A stretch of 64,000 nucleotides of DNA from Diphasiastrum complanatum (taxonomy: Eukaryota > Streptophyta > Lycopodiopsida > Lycopodiales > Lycopodiaceae). A program made the translations under genes and the position numbers. The stretch lies in the NCBI GenBank assembly GCA_029204225.1, contig CM055109.1, positions 3,550,733 through 3,614,732 of the forward strand. Direction: 5' to 3'. Below are positions 44,574 to 58,060 of this stretch, piece after piece. The notes beneath the pieces were generated by a model. It ran no database searches, was not told the DNA's origin, and saw only the letters and a list, made by a program, of their open reading frames with translations. Position 1 is the first letter of the stretch, and the number at the start of each line of letters is the position of its first letter.

Positions 44574-45281
44574 GGATAGAGGGTCCATTTTGAGCTCCAA
44601 AAAAGGCCCAGAAAATGGAAATTCCCGCAGTTGAAGAAGAGAGGATCTTCAAGCAACCATCTCTAGATTGAGCTGCCTGGGTTTGGATGACTGGCAATAC
44701 AAATGAAATTATCAATTCCTGTACAACGAATAGGAGTAAGAGCATGCAATGGCTGCAAAAATTAACGACCCAAGTTGTCGGGCATCCTGACGGCCTTTGT
44801 GCAGGTCATCTGTGATGATCTTTTAAGCCATATTTTAATGTTGTCTGAACCACAAACACTTTCTCTAATAGATTTTCTGACAACATTACCCAAGTCGAGA
44901 GAATGAAAGACCCAACAAATATAGATGACTTAACAATCTAGTTTGCACAAAACTTCACAACAGATAACAAAGTAGAGACCTTTGTTAATGATGCGTTTCT
45001 GTTACAACATCTTTGTATTGGTACGCTATGTGCATCCATCCTACTACATTAGAGCTGTTATGAACGAATGGGAGCTCATACTTGCTAAATAAGAATCTGT
45101 ACAACCTCCAGACTTGTACATGTTCCTAGTTTCATTGCATACAACTCATTTGCAAAGTCACTAACAACTATAAAACTTCCTCACAACTATGCATCATTGA
45201 GTTCCAGTTTAAAAAGCAATTTTTGCCACAAAGGCAACTAGGCCAGTTCACCTAATCTCTACCAAAATTGTCAATTCAGAG
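44574..45281. other. Sequence between Copia element and the minus-strand gene
   Basis: Probably 3' UTR or flank of the gene ending at 45282. No frame recognised. Confidence 0.4.
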
Positions 45282-45772
45282 CTATTTCACATAGCCACTT
45301 ATAGACAGACCTGTTATTGTCAATGATTTTATAGAGAGATTCTTCATTTCTCTATGAAGACCACGTATTTGGTCCTCTGCAGGAATCCTATTGCCATAAC
45401 AAAATTTTAATATCAGGGTTTTGACATTTTGAATTGTTGTAGACAACCATATGAGGGAGATGCCATGCAATAATGCGGTAACCTTGCCATTATCAAAAGT
45501 GGAATTTAATTTAAGCATCTGAGAAGCAAAGAAAAGGATGATGGCCAGCCCACTCCCAGCAAGTCCAACAACAAGTTCATTCAATACTTTGGAAATCTGT
45601 AGGCATGTCTTTTTCACTGGCTTGTACTTAAAATCTCTGAGCGACGTGTTTGTGAAATGATAAGTAATAAGTAGCTCGTAAAATTGGAAAGGGCTTCTAC
45701 AGAACAAATCTCTTGGATTTGATTTTGGCTTTCGCATGGGTTCCCTTAGTTGAGGACGACCTTGGCACTCCA
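45282..45772 (-). CDS. Unrecognised protein, C-terminal exon
   Basis: A clean minus-strand frame of about 163 codons ends in TAG at 45282-45284. An AG acceptor (ctctag) sits just before 45772, and the frame has no good ATG at its start, so this is probably the last exon of a longer gene. The product is basic near the start ('REPMRKPKSNPRDLF'). It then has two hydrophobic stretches that could be membrane segments ('LVVGLAGSGLAIILFF' and 'LLHGISLIWLS') and a soluble tail ending Y-V-K. I do not recognise the family. The codon pattern looks protein-like and the frame is unbroken. A possible upstream exon is at 46101-46230, and a LINE lies further upstream. It could also be an intact-looking pseudogene remnant. 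Confidence 0.5.
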
Positions 45773-46100
45773 CTAGAGATGGGGTGGCCAAGCAAAATCA
45801 AATTTCTTCGGAACATGATATGCTATAAGAGATTTATCTCAGGCAGTCTTCAGAATTTTTGTGGGATCAAGAGCAGCATCATGTACGCCTGGCAAAGCAG
45901 CAGGGGAGCCAAGCCTCACGGTTTTTAGTTCACGAACATAAAAGTCAAACAAACCCAAAACGTATGTTAGTGCCTCTCACTGGAGAGGTTTAAAGAAGGG
46001 AACCATGTTTCGTGAAGGCGCAATCATCCCGTGCAGGGTCCCGGGTTTGATAGCAGTATAAATAACCAAGAGTTTATAGATAGGTTGAGAAGCGACTTAC

Positions 46101-46230
46101 AGGTGATATTGTAGGTATGTCTCCCATCACTGGAATGTAGGCACTGGTAGCCTGTTCACAGATTCTATCACTGATAGAATCTATGAAGCGATCTCTTGTG
46201 GTTTTCTCATTTCCTGATCTCTGGTTACAG
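46101..46230 (-). CDS. Possible upstream exon of the same unknown gene
   Basis: The minus strand reads 'NEKTTRDRFIDSISDRICE' and 'SAYIPVMGDIPTISP' in one frame and then meets a strong donor (cct|gtaagt) at 46100-46099. The 5' border is unclear. The intervening 45773-46100 would hold at least one more exon or a long intron, since simple joining of the phases does not work. Weak support. Confidence 0.25.
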
Positions 46231-46529
46231 GGTGTCTTTTCGTTACCAGGTGGTTGGCTCTCTCAATGTGATCTTCTTATTACAATGCCAGATTAGGTAG
46301 AAAGATGCGGTTAGTTGTAGTATTCTCAGCGGATTACTCAGATCGCGTTCACTCCAATTGCACTCACAAGATCAAGACCATGCAAGCCTAAACATTCATG
46401 TAAAGATAAGCGTGCAATGTTGATGACTTCCATTCAATTCATACTTCTATCTACTAGCAAAACATTAAGAAAACAACAAGATTCTCAGATTGACAGAAAT
46501 GAAAAACAAGAAACAAGAAACTAAAGACT

Positions 46530-48115
46530 AAACAACATTTTGAAAGTCCAAGGATCAAGCCGCATTGTTCCTCACGGTACGATCACCCGGCTTCTAGGCA
46601 TTCCTTTTGGTATACATCTGTCTTCCGCCCAACGCTCTCAATGGTTTCTTCGTTCTTTTTCGGACAAGCTCACCGCTTGGGACCCTCGCTTTATGTCCTT
46701 TCCTTCTTGGGTTTTAGTGGTCCGCCATATCCTTTATGCCCTGCCGATCTTTTTCACTTCTATCTTCATCTCCACCCGTGTCTTGCACGACTCTCTTGCT
46801 AAGGCCCTCCGCCATTTCCTCTGGGCAGGGAAGCGCCCTCTTCTCCCCTGGTCGGTGTGCGCCTACCCGGGATGGAGGCCTTGGTATTCCTGACTCGGCT
46901 ATGAAAAGTCGTTCTCTGGTCCTCCGCCGACTTTTGTCCCTTGCTCTCCCTTCTCAGCACTGGCATGCGCTTCTCCTTTCCTTTATGGCTTTTTCGGCTC
47001 CTCTGCTTCGCCCTCCTCCTAGTCTTTTAGGCATTCTTGCTTTTGGTTGCTAAGTTGAAAGGCCCTTTTGTTTTGACCAATCTGGCGCATCTTTTGCTTC
47101 ACCTGTGTTCCTTATTTTCCTGGAGGGATGACTCCACCCTTCCTTCCTCCGAGTCCATTTGGACTTCGTCTCTCTTTCTGCCTAATGCACAGCCCCTCTT
47201 CCGTTCTCATCCTTGTCTTTGTCTCTCTCTAGCCACCAAAGGCCTGTTGTCTCTGGCCCAGCTGGTCCACGTCCCTCCTTGTCAAGTCCTCCCTGCCCCT
47301 ATTCTCTCCTCCTCGAAAACTAGCCTGATATTCTTGGCCGCCTCTTGTGCTATTCTGATTCACATTTTATCGGTTTCGCCCTTCGATCTGTCCGGGTGGA
47401 ACCCTACCCTTTCTCCGTCCCTCTTTGATTACCCCTCCTTGCACCGCCGACAATTTCCCTCCCTTTTCCTGGATTACCTAAACGGGGCCTTTGGACGGCC
47501 TCTAATTCTCCGCTTCATTGGCGCCGTCGCCTCAATACCGCCCGTTCGCTGCCAGTAGGCAAGCTGAGGTCCCTGGCCTTTTGCATCCTCACCAAATCCC
47601 TCCCCATGTTGTCTAAATGGCCCTTCCTTGTTGATCGGCTTTGCCTGCTCTGTCAGCTGGCTGAAGAAATAGTGGAGCATTTGTTCTTTTACTGTCATCA
47701 TCATCTTTGGCTGGAGCTGAGTCACATCTTCTCGTGGTGGGGTCTCACTTTCTCTCTGGACACTGGCAGCATTCTCCTGGGGGATTCCTTGCTAACAGGT
47801 TCTTCTACTCTTACATTCTGGCATGTGTGCAGGCTAGCGACGTTATGGAAGATCTGGACGGTTAGGAATCTGCAAGTTTTTGAGGAGGACCTCCCCTCTT
47901 TGTCTGCGGCGGCATGTATTCGACTGTCTATGTTCTTTTTTAGTACTACTTACAATTGATTTCTGTTTGCTACCCTGCGTGGTAGGCTAGGTGGACTGCC
48001 CTGAGGGCTTGAAACATTATTGATGCACTCTCTGTGTTTTTGGCCATGGATGCCGTTTTTTGTACTTGTATATTTGTGAATATATGATAGTGCAATTAAG
48101 CCTTAAAAAAAAAAA
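46530..48115 (+). mobile_element. LINE (non-LTR retrotransposon) 3' end with poly(A)
   Basis: The plus strand gives the post-RT region of a plant L1-type ORF2 in several shifted frames: 'TRLLGIPFGIHLSS', 'WDPRFMSFPSWVLVVRHIL', 'ALRHFLWAGK', then 'GGLGIPDSA'. A zf-RVT-type segment follows ('CLLCQLAEEIVEHLFFYC', about 47640-47695). The stretch is markedly richer in C and T than its surroundings. It ends in an A-run at 48105-48115. The 5' part, with endonuclease and RT catalytic core, is missing, as is typical of LINE insertions. I could not find flanking target duplications. Confidence 0.85.
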
Positions 48116-48795
48116 GAAGTGGCATGCATAAGAGGATCTTATTTGGTGAAAGTCTTTTGCATAACATATTGGTGATTTTTTATTGGAAGATGCTTTTTGC
48201 ATTTGAAAAACATGCTTTTATTTTACACTTCAAAATGGCATTGACAGGTGATAATGCATGAGCTGCCCCATTTGATTATAACCTTTAGACCGGTTGCTCT
48301 TAGCTCTTGAGTCTTCACGTTGACTTGTGAAGTGGAATCGCTTTTTCCCGCCCTTCAATCCGCAGTTTTGAAATTGCTCCTCGTTTTTTCCCTCCTCTTT
48401 ACCTTTCCTGTGGCTGCATCAGCACAAAAACATTTTGCTTCTCCTTCTTCTCTCAAAATGGTGGTGGATGATCCCTCGGCAATGAACATATTTGCCCATC
48501 TTTGAAGCTAATTCTTCTGGCCGATCGTGTATTGAATGCCAAATAGGAAGAATATATTTCGTGGCAGTGGAAGACCTGGGGAAGCTCTTGTGGTAAGGCA
48601 TTGGACACTGCTCCGAGAAGCTGTTTTGTGAAATTTAATTGTAGATCAACTGATTCGTTGCCACTTTCGAGATCGGAAAATGAGGGTTTGTGTGAGCAAA
48701 TATGGTGGTGATCAAATAAACCAGCATACTGTATTGACTTAGATACAGCAGAAGATAGATGCTTACATATTTGCAAATTTCATTAGATTAATATA
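48116..48795. other. Upstream region of the FBS4-like gene
   Basis: Likely holds promoter and 5' UTR. A C/T-rich stretch (48340-48420) may lie near the transcription start. No clear TATA box was singled out. Confidence 0.35.
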
Positions 48796-50500
48796 ATGGC
48801 ATTGTTTCCAGAAGATCTGAACTGCCAAGATGCTCTTCCTCGCAAGCAAGAGTTTCTGCAAGACATTGCTATTGAAGAATCTGCGAGTGAAGTTGCAGAT
48901 TCCATAGATATGTTGCAGCTTCAAAGAGATCGAGAACCGATTCAATCAAACCTCAAAAGTTGCGACGTAATAAAGCTTTTGAAGCAGAGACGTTCGAAGG
49001 CATTCAAAACGTACGCTTATCAAGAAAAGAAGAATCACATCGCTAAGAAATACCGGCACATTCCGTATAGCTATCTGAAGCCAGGAGCTCTTGCAAAATA
49101 TCGGGATGCTCAAAGAAGTGCCCGAGTATCTTACATTGCAACACGTAAAAGGAGCACGAGATCTATTAATGCCTCTGTTGCTGTGGAGCCGATCGTTCCT
49201 CTGAATAACACGGAACAAGGTACCATTTCATCCGATATCCCATCTCGAATCTGTACCCGAGCTTTCGGGCCTGCTTGTCTTCAGAGAAAGAAGCTGTTAG
49301 CTCCTAAAGCAGCAGAATCCCCTGTTGCAAGTGAATATGTGGGAATAACTCGATCTGACACATCGACTAGTGCTCAGGAATCATTGCTGGAGTCACTACC
49401 TTTAGAGCTTTTGGTACGGACGATTTTTTATGCGCATGTGCCGCTGTTTCCATGTAGTGGTTTACATTATTCGTTTTTTTAAGAAGTTGTGAAATTCTTT
49501 GAGTAGCGTAAAATGTTTAGGCCATTCTTAAGTCTAGAGCGGTATTGCAGGTTCGTATCATTTGTAAGCTTCAACACGATCAACTAAGGCCCGTATTCCA
49601 TACTTGCAAACGTCTTCGCCAATCGGTGAGTTTGCTAGGTCGTTGATCTATTGTGTCATCAGTTAAAAGAAGAATGTTGTTCGCTTTAATGGACTCCACT
49701 CGCAAATTGGATCATTCCATAACACGGTACAGCCATTGGAATGGAAATCTACTTTAAAGTTGTCAAAATTGGAAAACATCTAACATCGTGTCGGTTACAC
49801 AGGTTATCATCGCCAAACAATCTCACTTCAATTATACAACACCAGGCCGTAAGCGTTGGTTATTCCAGACAATTGAAAATTTTCCGTCACTAGCTTCTCG
49901 GTCCAACCATTTGCCCTTTTTGAGGTTCGATTTATGCACAATTCTGCTTCTGACAAGAATTCAGCATAATATATTGGGACCAGATCTTGATTACAGAATT
50001 GTCGTAATCATAAATATTGGTTTGAAATCATATGTTTAAAAAATTAGTTGCCTTGCACAAAAGAACTCGACTGTCATAGAAGTTTCATTTGTTGTGGAAA
50101 GGAACATTTGAAAGTATTGTCTTACATTACTTCTTAGTTAGAAAACAAATGCGTGAAAAGAAAATTTGTCATTGGTTCTTTTCCGTATCGCTTACATACC
50201 TGTTGTTACAAATCTCATTTACGGGTGGATGTCATATGCAGTAAAGCTCAAGGCCACAAATGTCCTGCAGGGTATCCAAGGACACCTAAAGCTCCTAGAT
50301 ACGCTCCAAAGCCTCATTCTCGGACGTCAATAGCTGAAATGAGCCAAATCACTGCTGCTTTATTTCTGACGTCTAGAAATCTACTTCGTCAGAGCAGGCC
50401 AACTTGTCCACTAAGTCTTACTCTTAGAGCAGGGAGCTTTCACCGCGCACTTTTTAACGAGGAAGAGTTATGTCAAGCTATTGCCCAGAACTCTTTGTGA
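48796..50500 (+). CDS. FBS4: F-box protein of the FBS4 type (SCF ubiquitin ligase adaptor)
   Basis: Exons 48796-49413, 49551-49625, 49803-49900 (or 49924) and 50242-50500 join in phase with GT/AG borders. They give 349 (or 357) residues. The first ~195 residues are basic and low in known motifs ('KQRRSKAFKTYAYQEKK'). A short F-box follows across exons 1-2: 'LLESLPLELL' joined to 'VRIICKLQHDQLRPVFHTC'. The FBS-family segment 'VIIAKQSHFNYTTPGR' is in exon 3. The last exon has 'TPKAPRYAPKPHSR', 'AEMSQITAALF' and 'FNEEELCQAIAQNSL', matching the C-terminus of the Arabidopsis FBS4-like protein (At4g35930) as I recall it. F-box proteins bind SKP1-like adaptors and choose substrates for ubiquitination. 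FBS relatives are linked to stress responses. The exon 3 donor is the one uncertain border. Confidence 0.85.
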
Positions 50501-53500
50501 ACCTAGACCTATTCTTTCTAACAGCTGCCTTGCTGTAAAAAAATTGGTAGAGCCGAATCGTGCACGCACAAGGTCTCGCAGGACAGGTTGATGTACGAGA
50601 GTATGCTACTCACTCCCCGAGTTTCTGATTTAGCATTCGAATTTATTATCTCTACTTGCACGGGCATCCTTGGCATTGCCTGTGGTTTTAAACATGAAAA
50701 ATCATAAGAATAATTGCAATACATCATTAAGCCCTTACCTACTTTTGAATTCATAAGAGAATGTGGCGAGAAGATTTTGTTAAGTTGAGGTGTAGCTGTA
50801 TTTTCCCTCCACAGCATAGTCAATTTAAAACAAATAGATCCTGTTGTAGGTCGTTTCAGGATGTTGATATCTTTGAAAGAAGTCTTTTCACCTCATACGT
50901 GGAGACAATTAGACATTTATCAGAAGAGTTCGAAGACAGATCCGTTGGCAGATCTGATGTTTTCCGCACTTATGAGTTGAAACATGTTACGTCTATATCT
51001 CCATGGATTATATCAGCCTGGATAATTCCTATCAAAGATCTTCATACCAGATTGATTGTCTTGCCCTAACATGGATTAGTGCTTTTAGCAATCACAATAA
51101 GTTTCAGAGCAACCTTTGTATGAGTTTGATATAAGCTTCATTATTAATATTATTTATAATGGAATCTGATACACTCAGACTTTTCTGCAGAGGGGATAAA
51201 AATTATGATAGTAGGATTGTGAGTTTGCTCTTTCACAAATCAGGCTTAATAGATATCCTTTAGTACGTAGTGAGTTGGTTTCGACTTCCTTTCACTAGGA
51301 CTCCAATCATTTAAGATGTTATCAATGTGTAGTGTACGAGACTTATTTGCTGCTCACATTAATCCTATGCTGAAAAAAGATACTGTTAAGTTAATAATCA
51401 AATCATTAGTGTGTGAGAAATGCATGAGAGGGGTATTGAGAGATTGGTTAACTAAGCACTTTACATGTCTTGCATTGATATAGCTCCAAATAATCTCGAT
51501 TTGGTATGCAGAAATCTCATTAGAAAAATGGCATTGATACAGTGTTGGTGCACCCCTTAATATCTTGGATAGATTTTATTTTGTTCTTTTATGTTGTGTA
51601 ATTTTTTTTCATTTATTAGGCTTTGATGTTATTAGTAAATATGGTGTTAACTTTTATGAATTTTCCAAAAAAGTTAGGACATGAACATGGTATAATCACA
51701 AGGTGGAATTTGGTATTTCCTATGCAAAAGATCTTAAAAATTTGTCATTTTTAGTTATTGTAAGATTGCAAGATTTTGAATAAAAGCAAATTTGTGTTAT
51801 CTTAACAAAATTGAATAAATAGGATTTACTAGACATTTAATTTTCCTTCTGGTACATTGATGTTATGTGTTTAATCAATGTAATTGATCATCTCTTTTTG
51901 ACAACATTGTCATCGATAATTGTCCATTTTAGATTTATTTGACAAATTTTGTGGCAATAGTTTCCAATATTGTTGCCTTATGCCATGTTTTGCAATGGTA
52001 CCACTTTTTGTAGTTCAAGGCATCGTCAGAATAATCGACCCAGAGAAGAATCAAAGCTCTACGCTTTGATGCAGGGGGGTATATGCAAGCTACTTTTCTA
52101 TACATGATTATACTCAATCACTTTTGAGTCTTGTTGTACTTAACAAAAATGACAAGAAATTTGCTTGTTCTATGCATTGCATTTGGGAGGATGTGAATCA
52201 ACTAATTCTTTTCATATGAATTCATATGCTACAAAAGTTTGTGAAACTATATGTGTGCCATTATTGCTTTACATATGTGCTTAATTTTGAACAATTTAGC
52301 TAATGGTTTCAAAGGGAATTTATGTAGACACATTTCAAAAGTTTTAAATGGAGAATTTTGTAGTATTAAAATTAAAGACTTGTACAATTTGTGTTAAGTG
52401 AGCAACATGCACTTCACTTGGTCAATGCACTTTGTGATGTAGGGTGCACATCAATGTTGGGCATTTATCAAAATTTTTGATACTAGTTGAGTTTGAGTAG
52501 TGCAAGTTTTGGACAAATTTCATATTGCAAGGTATCAATGAGTTATATGGGTTGTAGATTGGTATAAACTAGGTCTGTATTGCAAGGACAACACCAATTT
52601 GTTATCAAGTTGGGTATGAATATCTATAAATTGCTAAAATAAATTGTTTTTAAAAGGTAGTATGTAAAATTTAAAGAAATTGGCCTTTTTTCACATTCAA
52701 TATGCAATGGATTTGGAGTTGGTCAATGTATCTGGGCCACTCTAACAAAAATACTAACCTATTTAAATTTGAGATATTAAAAAAATCTATTACTCTATTG
52801 ATATCAAAGAAAAAAACTCTTACTATTTTATATAGGTGCTTGGTTGGGATCAACAATGATATCATAGAACATATTGGTTGGTATAGAATTTTGTGATACT
52901 AAGGTCTAGAATTGGATTCCCCTATTAATAACTATCTTAATACTCATATTAATATTCTGGCTTGGAATATTTTAAGAATTTGTCTTGGTAACAAAATAAT
53001 AGTAATTTTAGAAAGTTTTTTTTTAAATCTCAAATTTTAATTGTGTATATATCTCTGGTTGAGTGTACCAAATTTATTGATGGGTAGCAACAAATGTTGG
53101 CTTTTCTAATCCAATTGCATGTGAAAAAAGGTTAGACCCTTCAAAATCTACATGTTATCTTTAAAAAAAAGGTACTTTTTGCAATTTGTATTTGTGTTGA
53201 TAATTGGGTAGTATCATCATCTTTGTGATGCCAGCTCTATTTATACCAGTCTACAACTCATATACCTCATCATATTAATACTTGGTCTATTTTAAATTTG
53301 TTAAAAAATTGCAATACACGGATTTGATTGGTATCAATTTGTTATTGACGAGTATTAACCAAGTTTTGGTGGGTTTTCGGGCCATGTTTTACATGAAGCA
53401 TTGGTTGGGTAGTGTCAATTTTTCTTGTATTTGTTGAATATAAATAGTGAATGCTCATTAGAAATTGCAAGTATGATATGAATATTCTAATGTGAAACAC

Positions 53501-54480
53501 ATGTTAATCTAAATCTTAAGGGCTCATGTGATGTAAATCACATTGGTGATTTAAAACAAAATTTTATCGTAGGTCACACACCTTTACTTGGTTCTTAGTG
53601 CAATAATTTCATGGGCAAGCAAAAAGCAAGTAGCTGCTCTCTAATCAATTGAAACAAATATGTAATAACAGTAATAATGTGAATGCATGTGGCTTTGATT
53701 GTTAAATAAATGAGGATCTAGTGTGGTATGCAAATCACAAACACAATCACAATAGCTCAGGCACCTCAGGCTCTCAAAGATGATTTGAAAGTTAATGAAT
53801 AATAAGAAAATATTGTACATATAGCACAAGAACCAAATTGAATGGCTCGACAAGTGTTGTTTGCCTAGTATGAGTCAAAACTACTGATGAACCCAGGACA
53901 GTGAGCATCGCAAAAAGTCATCTAAAAATACTATAGGCTAAGTTCCATTTCAATGTGGCTATCCGGCTATTCCAAGTAGCCAATTAGGAGATGAGTGCTC
54001 GATAGATAAGTCGATAGTGGGTAAGTCTTGGTTACTACAAATAATACAATAAACTAGATACATTGTGAATCTAATCAGTTGTACACTAATTATAGTATTC
54101 ATTCTCCATGCACCAAGCATGATAGTTTACTAAGGACTCAATGAAAGAATGTACACAAACCTCATCATAAGCTCTACTTCACTCATGTATCCATGCAGAT
54201 TCAACCTTCCCATGCTTTTGACGTTGCCAACTTTGATTTGACCAATGTCTAGATTTCAAAGTAAGAAACCTACCTCATCAACATATCCATCATACCATTC
54301 AAAATCAAAGCAAATTAGTAAAAGATTCATTATCGTGATGATCAACTCACCAATGATCCATAGCATATCAAGTAAGATAGCTCCGTCATAATCCTATACT
54401 CTTTACCATATGATTTCCAACAAATATTTATTACCCACTGATATCTCCTCTCTTCCTAAGAATCTATCCATCTATGGTGC
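50501..54480. other. Gene-poor AT-rich region
   Basis: No gene recognised. An imperfect inverted pair lies at about 52533-52570 and 53235-53272 ('gttgtaga.tggtataaa'), with 'caatttgttat' words nearby, perhaps the trace of an old element. Confidence 0.45.
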
Positions 54481-54499
54481 AACTAGATTCCAACTGGAT

Positions 54500-55362
54500 G
54501 TAACCAACGAACTACATCTTGCTTAATATCAAAGAACACCGAAAACTATTCCAATGGTAGCTAGGGATGCTTGGTTCACACGCGCTCGCGTGCGTGGTTC
54601 CATGGTATGGGATATAGAATCTAGATTTGACGTCATCCCATGTCTCGAAGGCCGAGACGATGAAATCTATACAGAGGGCATAGGTGAAAAGCATTGGGTA
54701 AATGATAATGGACAAAGCTGCATATTTTGAGTAACTGAAAACTCTATCTGATGCACTCACTCTAATAAGCAGTAAGCGTGAATAACAATACTCTAATAGA
54801 ACTCTAAAAGAGAAACTGAGCTAAAGAGCTGAGCTAGAGTTAGAGACTGAATTTGATGACCAGGTACTTATACTGAAACAATTAACACATATCCAACATG
54901 ACAACTAATCAGGTCGCAATCACAATTGGTAATTAGCCGTAATGTGATGACATCCATCCAGTTAGGACCTCCTAGAAATTTACTTGCGAAGCAGTTAGGG
55001 CAAGTCTTTAGCTTCATATCAGGCGGAACAATAACTGTCGTTCATCAACATGGTCGACGTCTTTGACTTTCGTCGACGTCGTCGATATGTCAGATGATGT
55101 ACGATATGTCGAAGCCACTTGTTAAGCAATTTTTGAGTATTTCTGCAGATTGTGTAGAAACATGAATATAATTGCAAAACTGGATAAAAGTGGATGAAGA
55201 TTAAAGATCGATTATTCAGTTGAATCACTCCTGATAGTAGAATAATCCAACACCCCCCCTTAATCTGAATCCATGAATGCTTTGACCTTCAAACTTAGTT
55301 TTGCACAAACCTTTGTGTGCATCCAGGCTTAATGCTTTAGTGAAAATATTGTAGGGTGGTAG
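54500..55362 (-). mobile_element. 3' end of a minus-strand Copia element: pol tail, polypurine tract, LTR
   Basis: On the minus strand, 55362-55260 reads 'NIFTKALSLDAHKGLCKTKF', the end of Copia RNase H. A polypurine tract 'taaggggggg' follows, then TGTTGGATTATT at 55252, the LTR start. The LTR continues leftward past 54770; its segment 54985-54770 matches 36945-37160 on the other strand. The LTR end is not determined. The rest of the element to the right is missing, replaced by the (GA)n array. Confidence 0.7.
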
Positions 55363-55516
55363 CAATAGATGGTGAGCTGCCTGTCAAAAGGGTTAGAACA
55401 CAAGGATAAGGGATCTAACTAATGATTAGTTGCTTACATAGTTGCTTTCTACACAAACTAACTCTAGCCCCAAACTAGCACTAACCACATACATATCATA
55501 GATAGAGGTGAAGGGA

Positions 55517-56300
<784 letters not shown>

Positions 56301-58060
56301 TTTATGTGCCTGAAATGCCCACAACAGGGCCTCTGACTTGAAGTAGTGCCGGGTCCCTTGGCACTATGATGCTTAGTATTGGCCTCGGGTTCTACGGCAG
56401 TGCTTTGTTAGGAAACCGGTTGACATCATCCATATATTTGACGCGTGCCAACCTATGTTGAATTTTTGGTGGAAAAAAGACCTTATGGGACACCCTCAAT
56501 CCAAAATTGGGCTTCCAGGTCTGAGATTTGTGGGGCCATGGGTGGCCTAACATTGCACTCTATAATACACTCGGGCCACTAGAAGTTGGTCTTCCATTTT
56601 TGTTGATGCAGAGCTATATTAGGATCAAAGAATGGTGGTGGCAAAAAGTTGTCCCATCCGGTGGGGCACGCCCAGCAAAAATCTAAGTCCCGGGCGAATT
56701 CGGCTACCACGTGGACTATTGGATTGTGGCATGTGAATATATTTTTGAAAATTGGACCTAGAGCCCCATTCGGCGTCTACGACCGTACCCCACCCGTGCT
56801 TATGAGAAGATCTTTTGGCCAGTTTAATGTTTGGATGGTGATCTGGTCCAAAGGGATTCCAGATTCCACCCATTTATGTCATCATGGAATAGGGACAAAA
56901 TGCGATTAACCTGCAGCTGCCTCAGATCGGTCACGTAAGCTCTGATGGTCGACGTATCTTTTTTGAAGGTGCGTTGTCACCATGCAGGTATGCGGACACA
57001 ATGTTGGAATACACACAATCTCATTGCCTTCGATATCTTTCACAAAGAAGGATATCTTCCAGCCGCCGCATGAGGATTCATGTGAAAACTGAATAAGAAC
57101 TCCTTGATTTTGTTTTCCATGTTTTTTGGTTTGCGGAATGCACGGCTAGCGGATATTGATCGAGAGCCCTGGGAGGCACTTGTTGTTCCTCCCTTGTTCT
57201 TCCTGGACTCTTTCCCATATCTTGGCTTGCGTCGAGGTTTTGGTCTTGGCCTTGGTCTTGAATGTCAACCCCACTGATCCTTGATCTTGGTCGGAACTAG
57301 CCTATGCAGCTTCTAATGTGGGTGGCATTGGAACTACCACCGGGACTCGGTTGGGAATTACCACCGGGGCCGCGTTGGTTACTGATGGTAAGCCTTGAGA
57401 GCAGCCTTTGTGCGCTGCGACAATAATTGTCAAAATTAACCTTGGTAGACATCCAACGTTTGCCTGTATGGATTCCCTGCTGCATTAGAAAATCCGCCTC
57501 GTGTTGGTTGAGAGGTCCGTTGGTGGGAAATCGGCTGAGGCTAGCCAAGAAGTCTTTTCCCTGTTGTAAGGTGTGGACCTCTCGCTCCCAGACATTTGAT
57601 TTTCAGTTTCAACCACCAATAGTTGGGCTTGGAGCGAGGCTAGCTATTGTTGCTCTTGCTATTGAGCTTCTTGGACCTTGGTAGAGGAGTTCGCCGCTGA
57701 GCTCTTTGATATATCGTTTGAAGGCTATCCTTCATTCGATTCAGCTTCAGGACTCGGTCCTTCTTTGCCCTGCTCATGCTGGAGTGCTACCTGTAGGTCT
57801 TGTTGGAGCTGTGTGAGCTCTGCTCGCAACCTGGTATTGTTGGATTCCAATTCTACTACTCGACCGTCCAAGGTTGATTTGGCCGCTACCAAATCCTGGA
57901 GTAATGTTCCAAGGTCTGGTAGGCCTGTAGGTGACGTCTTGTGGCCCCGACCGATGTGGTGCTGCTTGCTGGGACTTGTTGAGGTGCCACCCCAGGTAAT
58001 GCACTATTGTCATGTTCGCTCTTCTATAAAGAATTTTTCTATGCCATCATGTCGTCAGGT
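56301..58060 (-). pseudogene. Unrecognised minus-strand coding relic with coiled coil
   Basis: Several minus-strand frames look protein-like but are broken by stops. 57910-57770 reads as a heptad-like coiled coil ('STLDGRVVELESNNTRLRAE', 'LTQLQQDLQVAL'). 57380-57300 is Pro/Val-rich. About 57110-56950 gives 'GGWKISFFVKDIEGNEIV'. 56770-56585 gives 'FARDLDFCWACPTGWDNFLP'. The order suggests one decayed protein, perhaps the structural gene of a large retroelement, but I cannot name a family. GC content is higher than in the flanks. Confidence 0.35.

Noticed and set aside
39106-44578. Target-site duplication for the complete Copia element
   Set aside because: Flanks cggta and ggata differ at two of five bases, so no duplication is claimed. 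It may have mutated or been lost by recombination.
46020-46070. Possible tRNA-like wording 'gtgcagggtcccgggtttga'
   Set aside because: No acceptor stem, D-arm or anticodon arm can be built around it.
50761-51069. Open frame after the FBS4-like gene
   Set aside because: Downstream of a complete stop codon, no motif, and no splice link to the gene.
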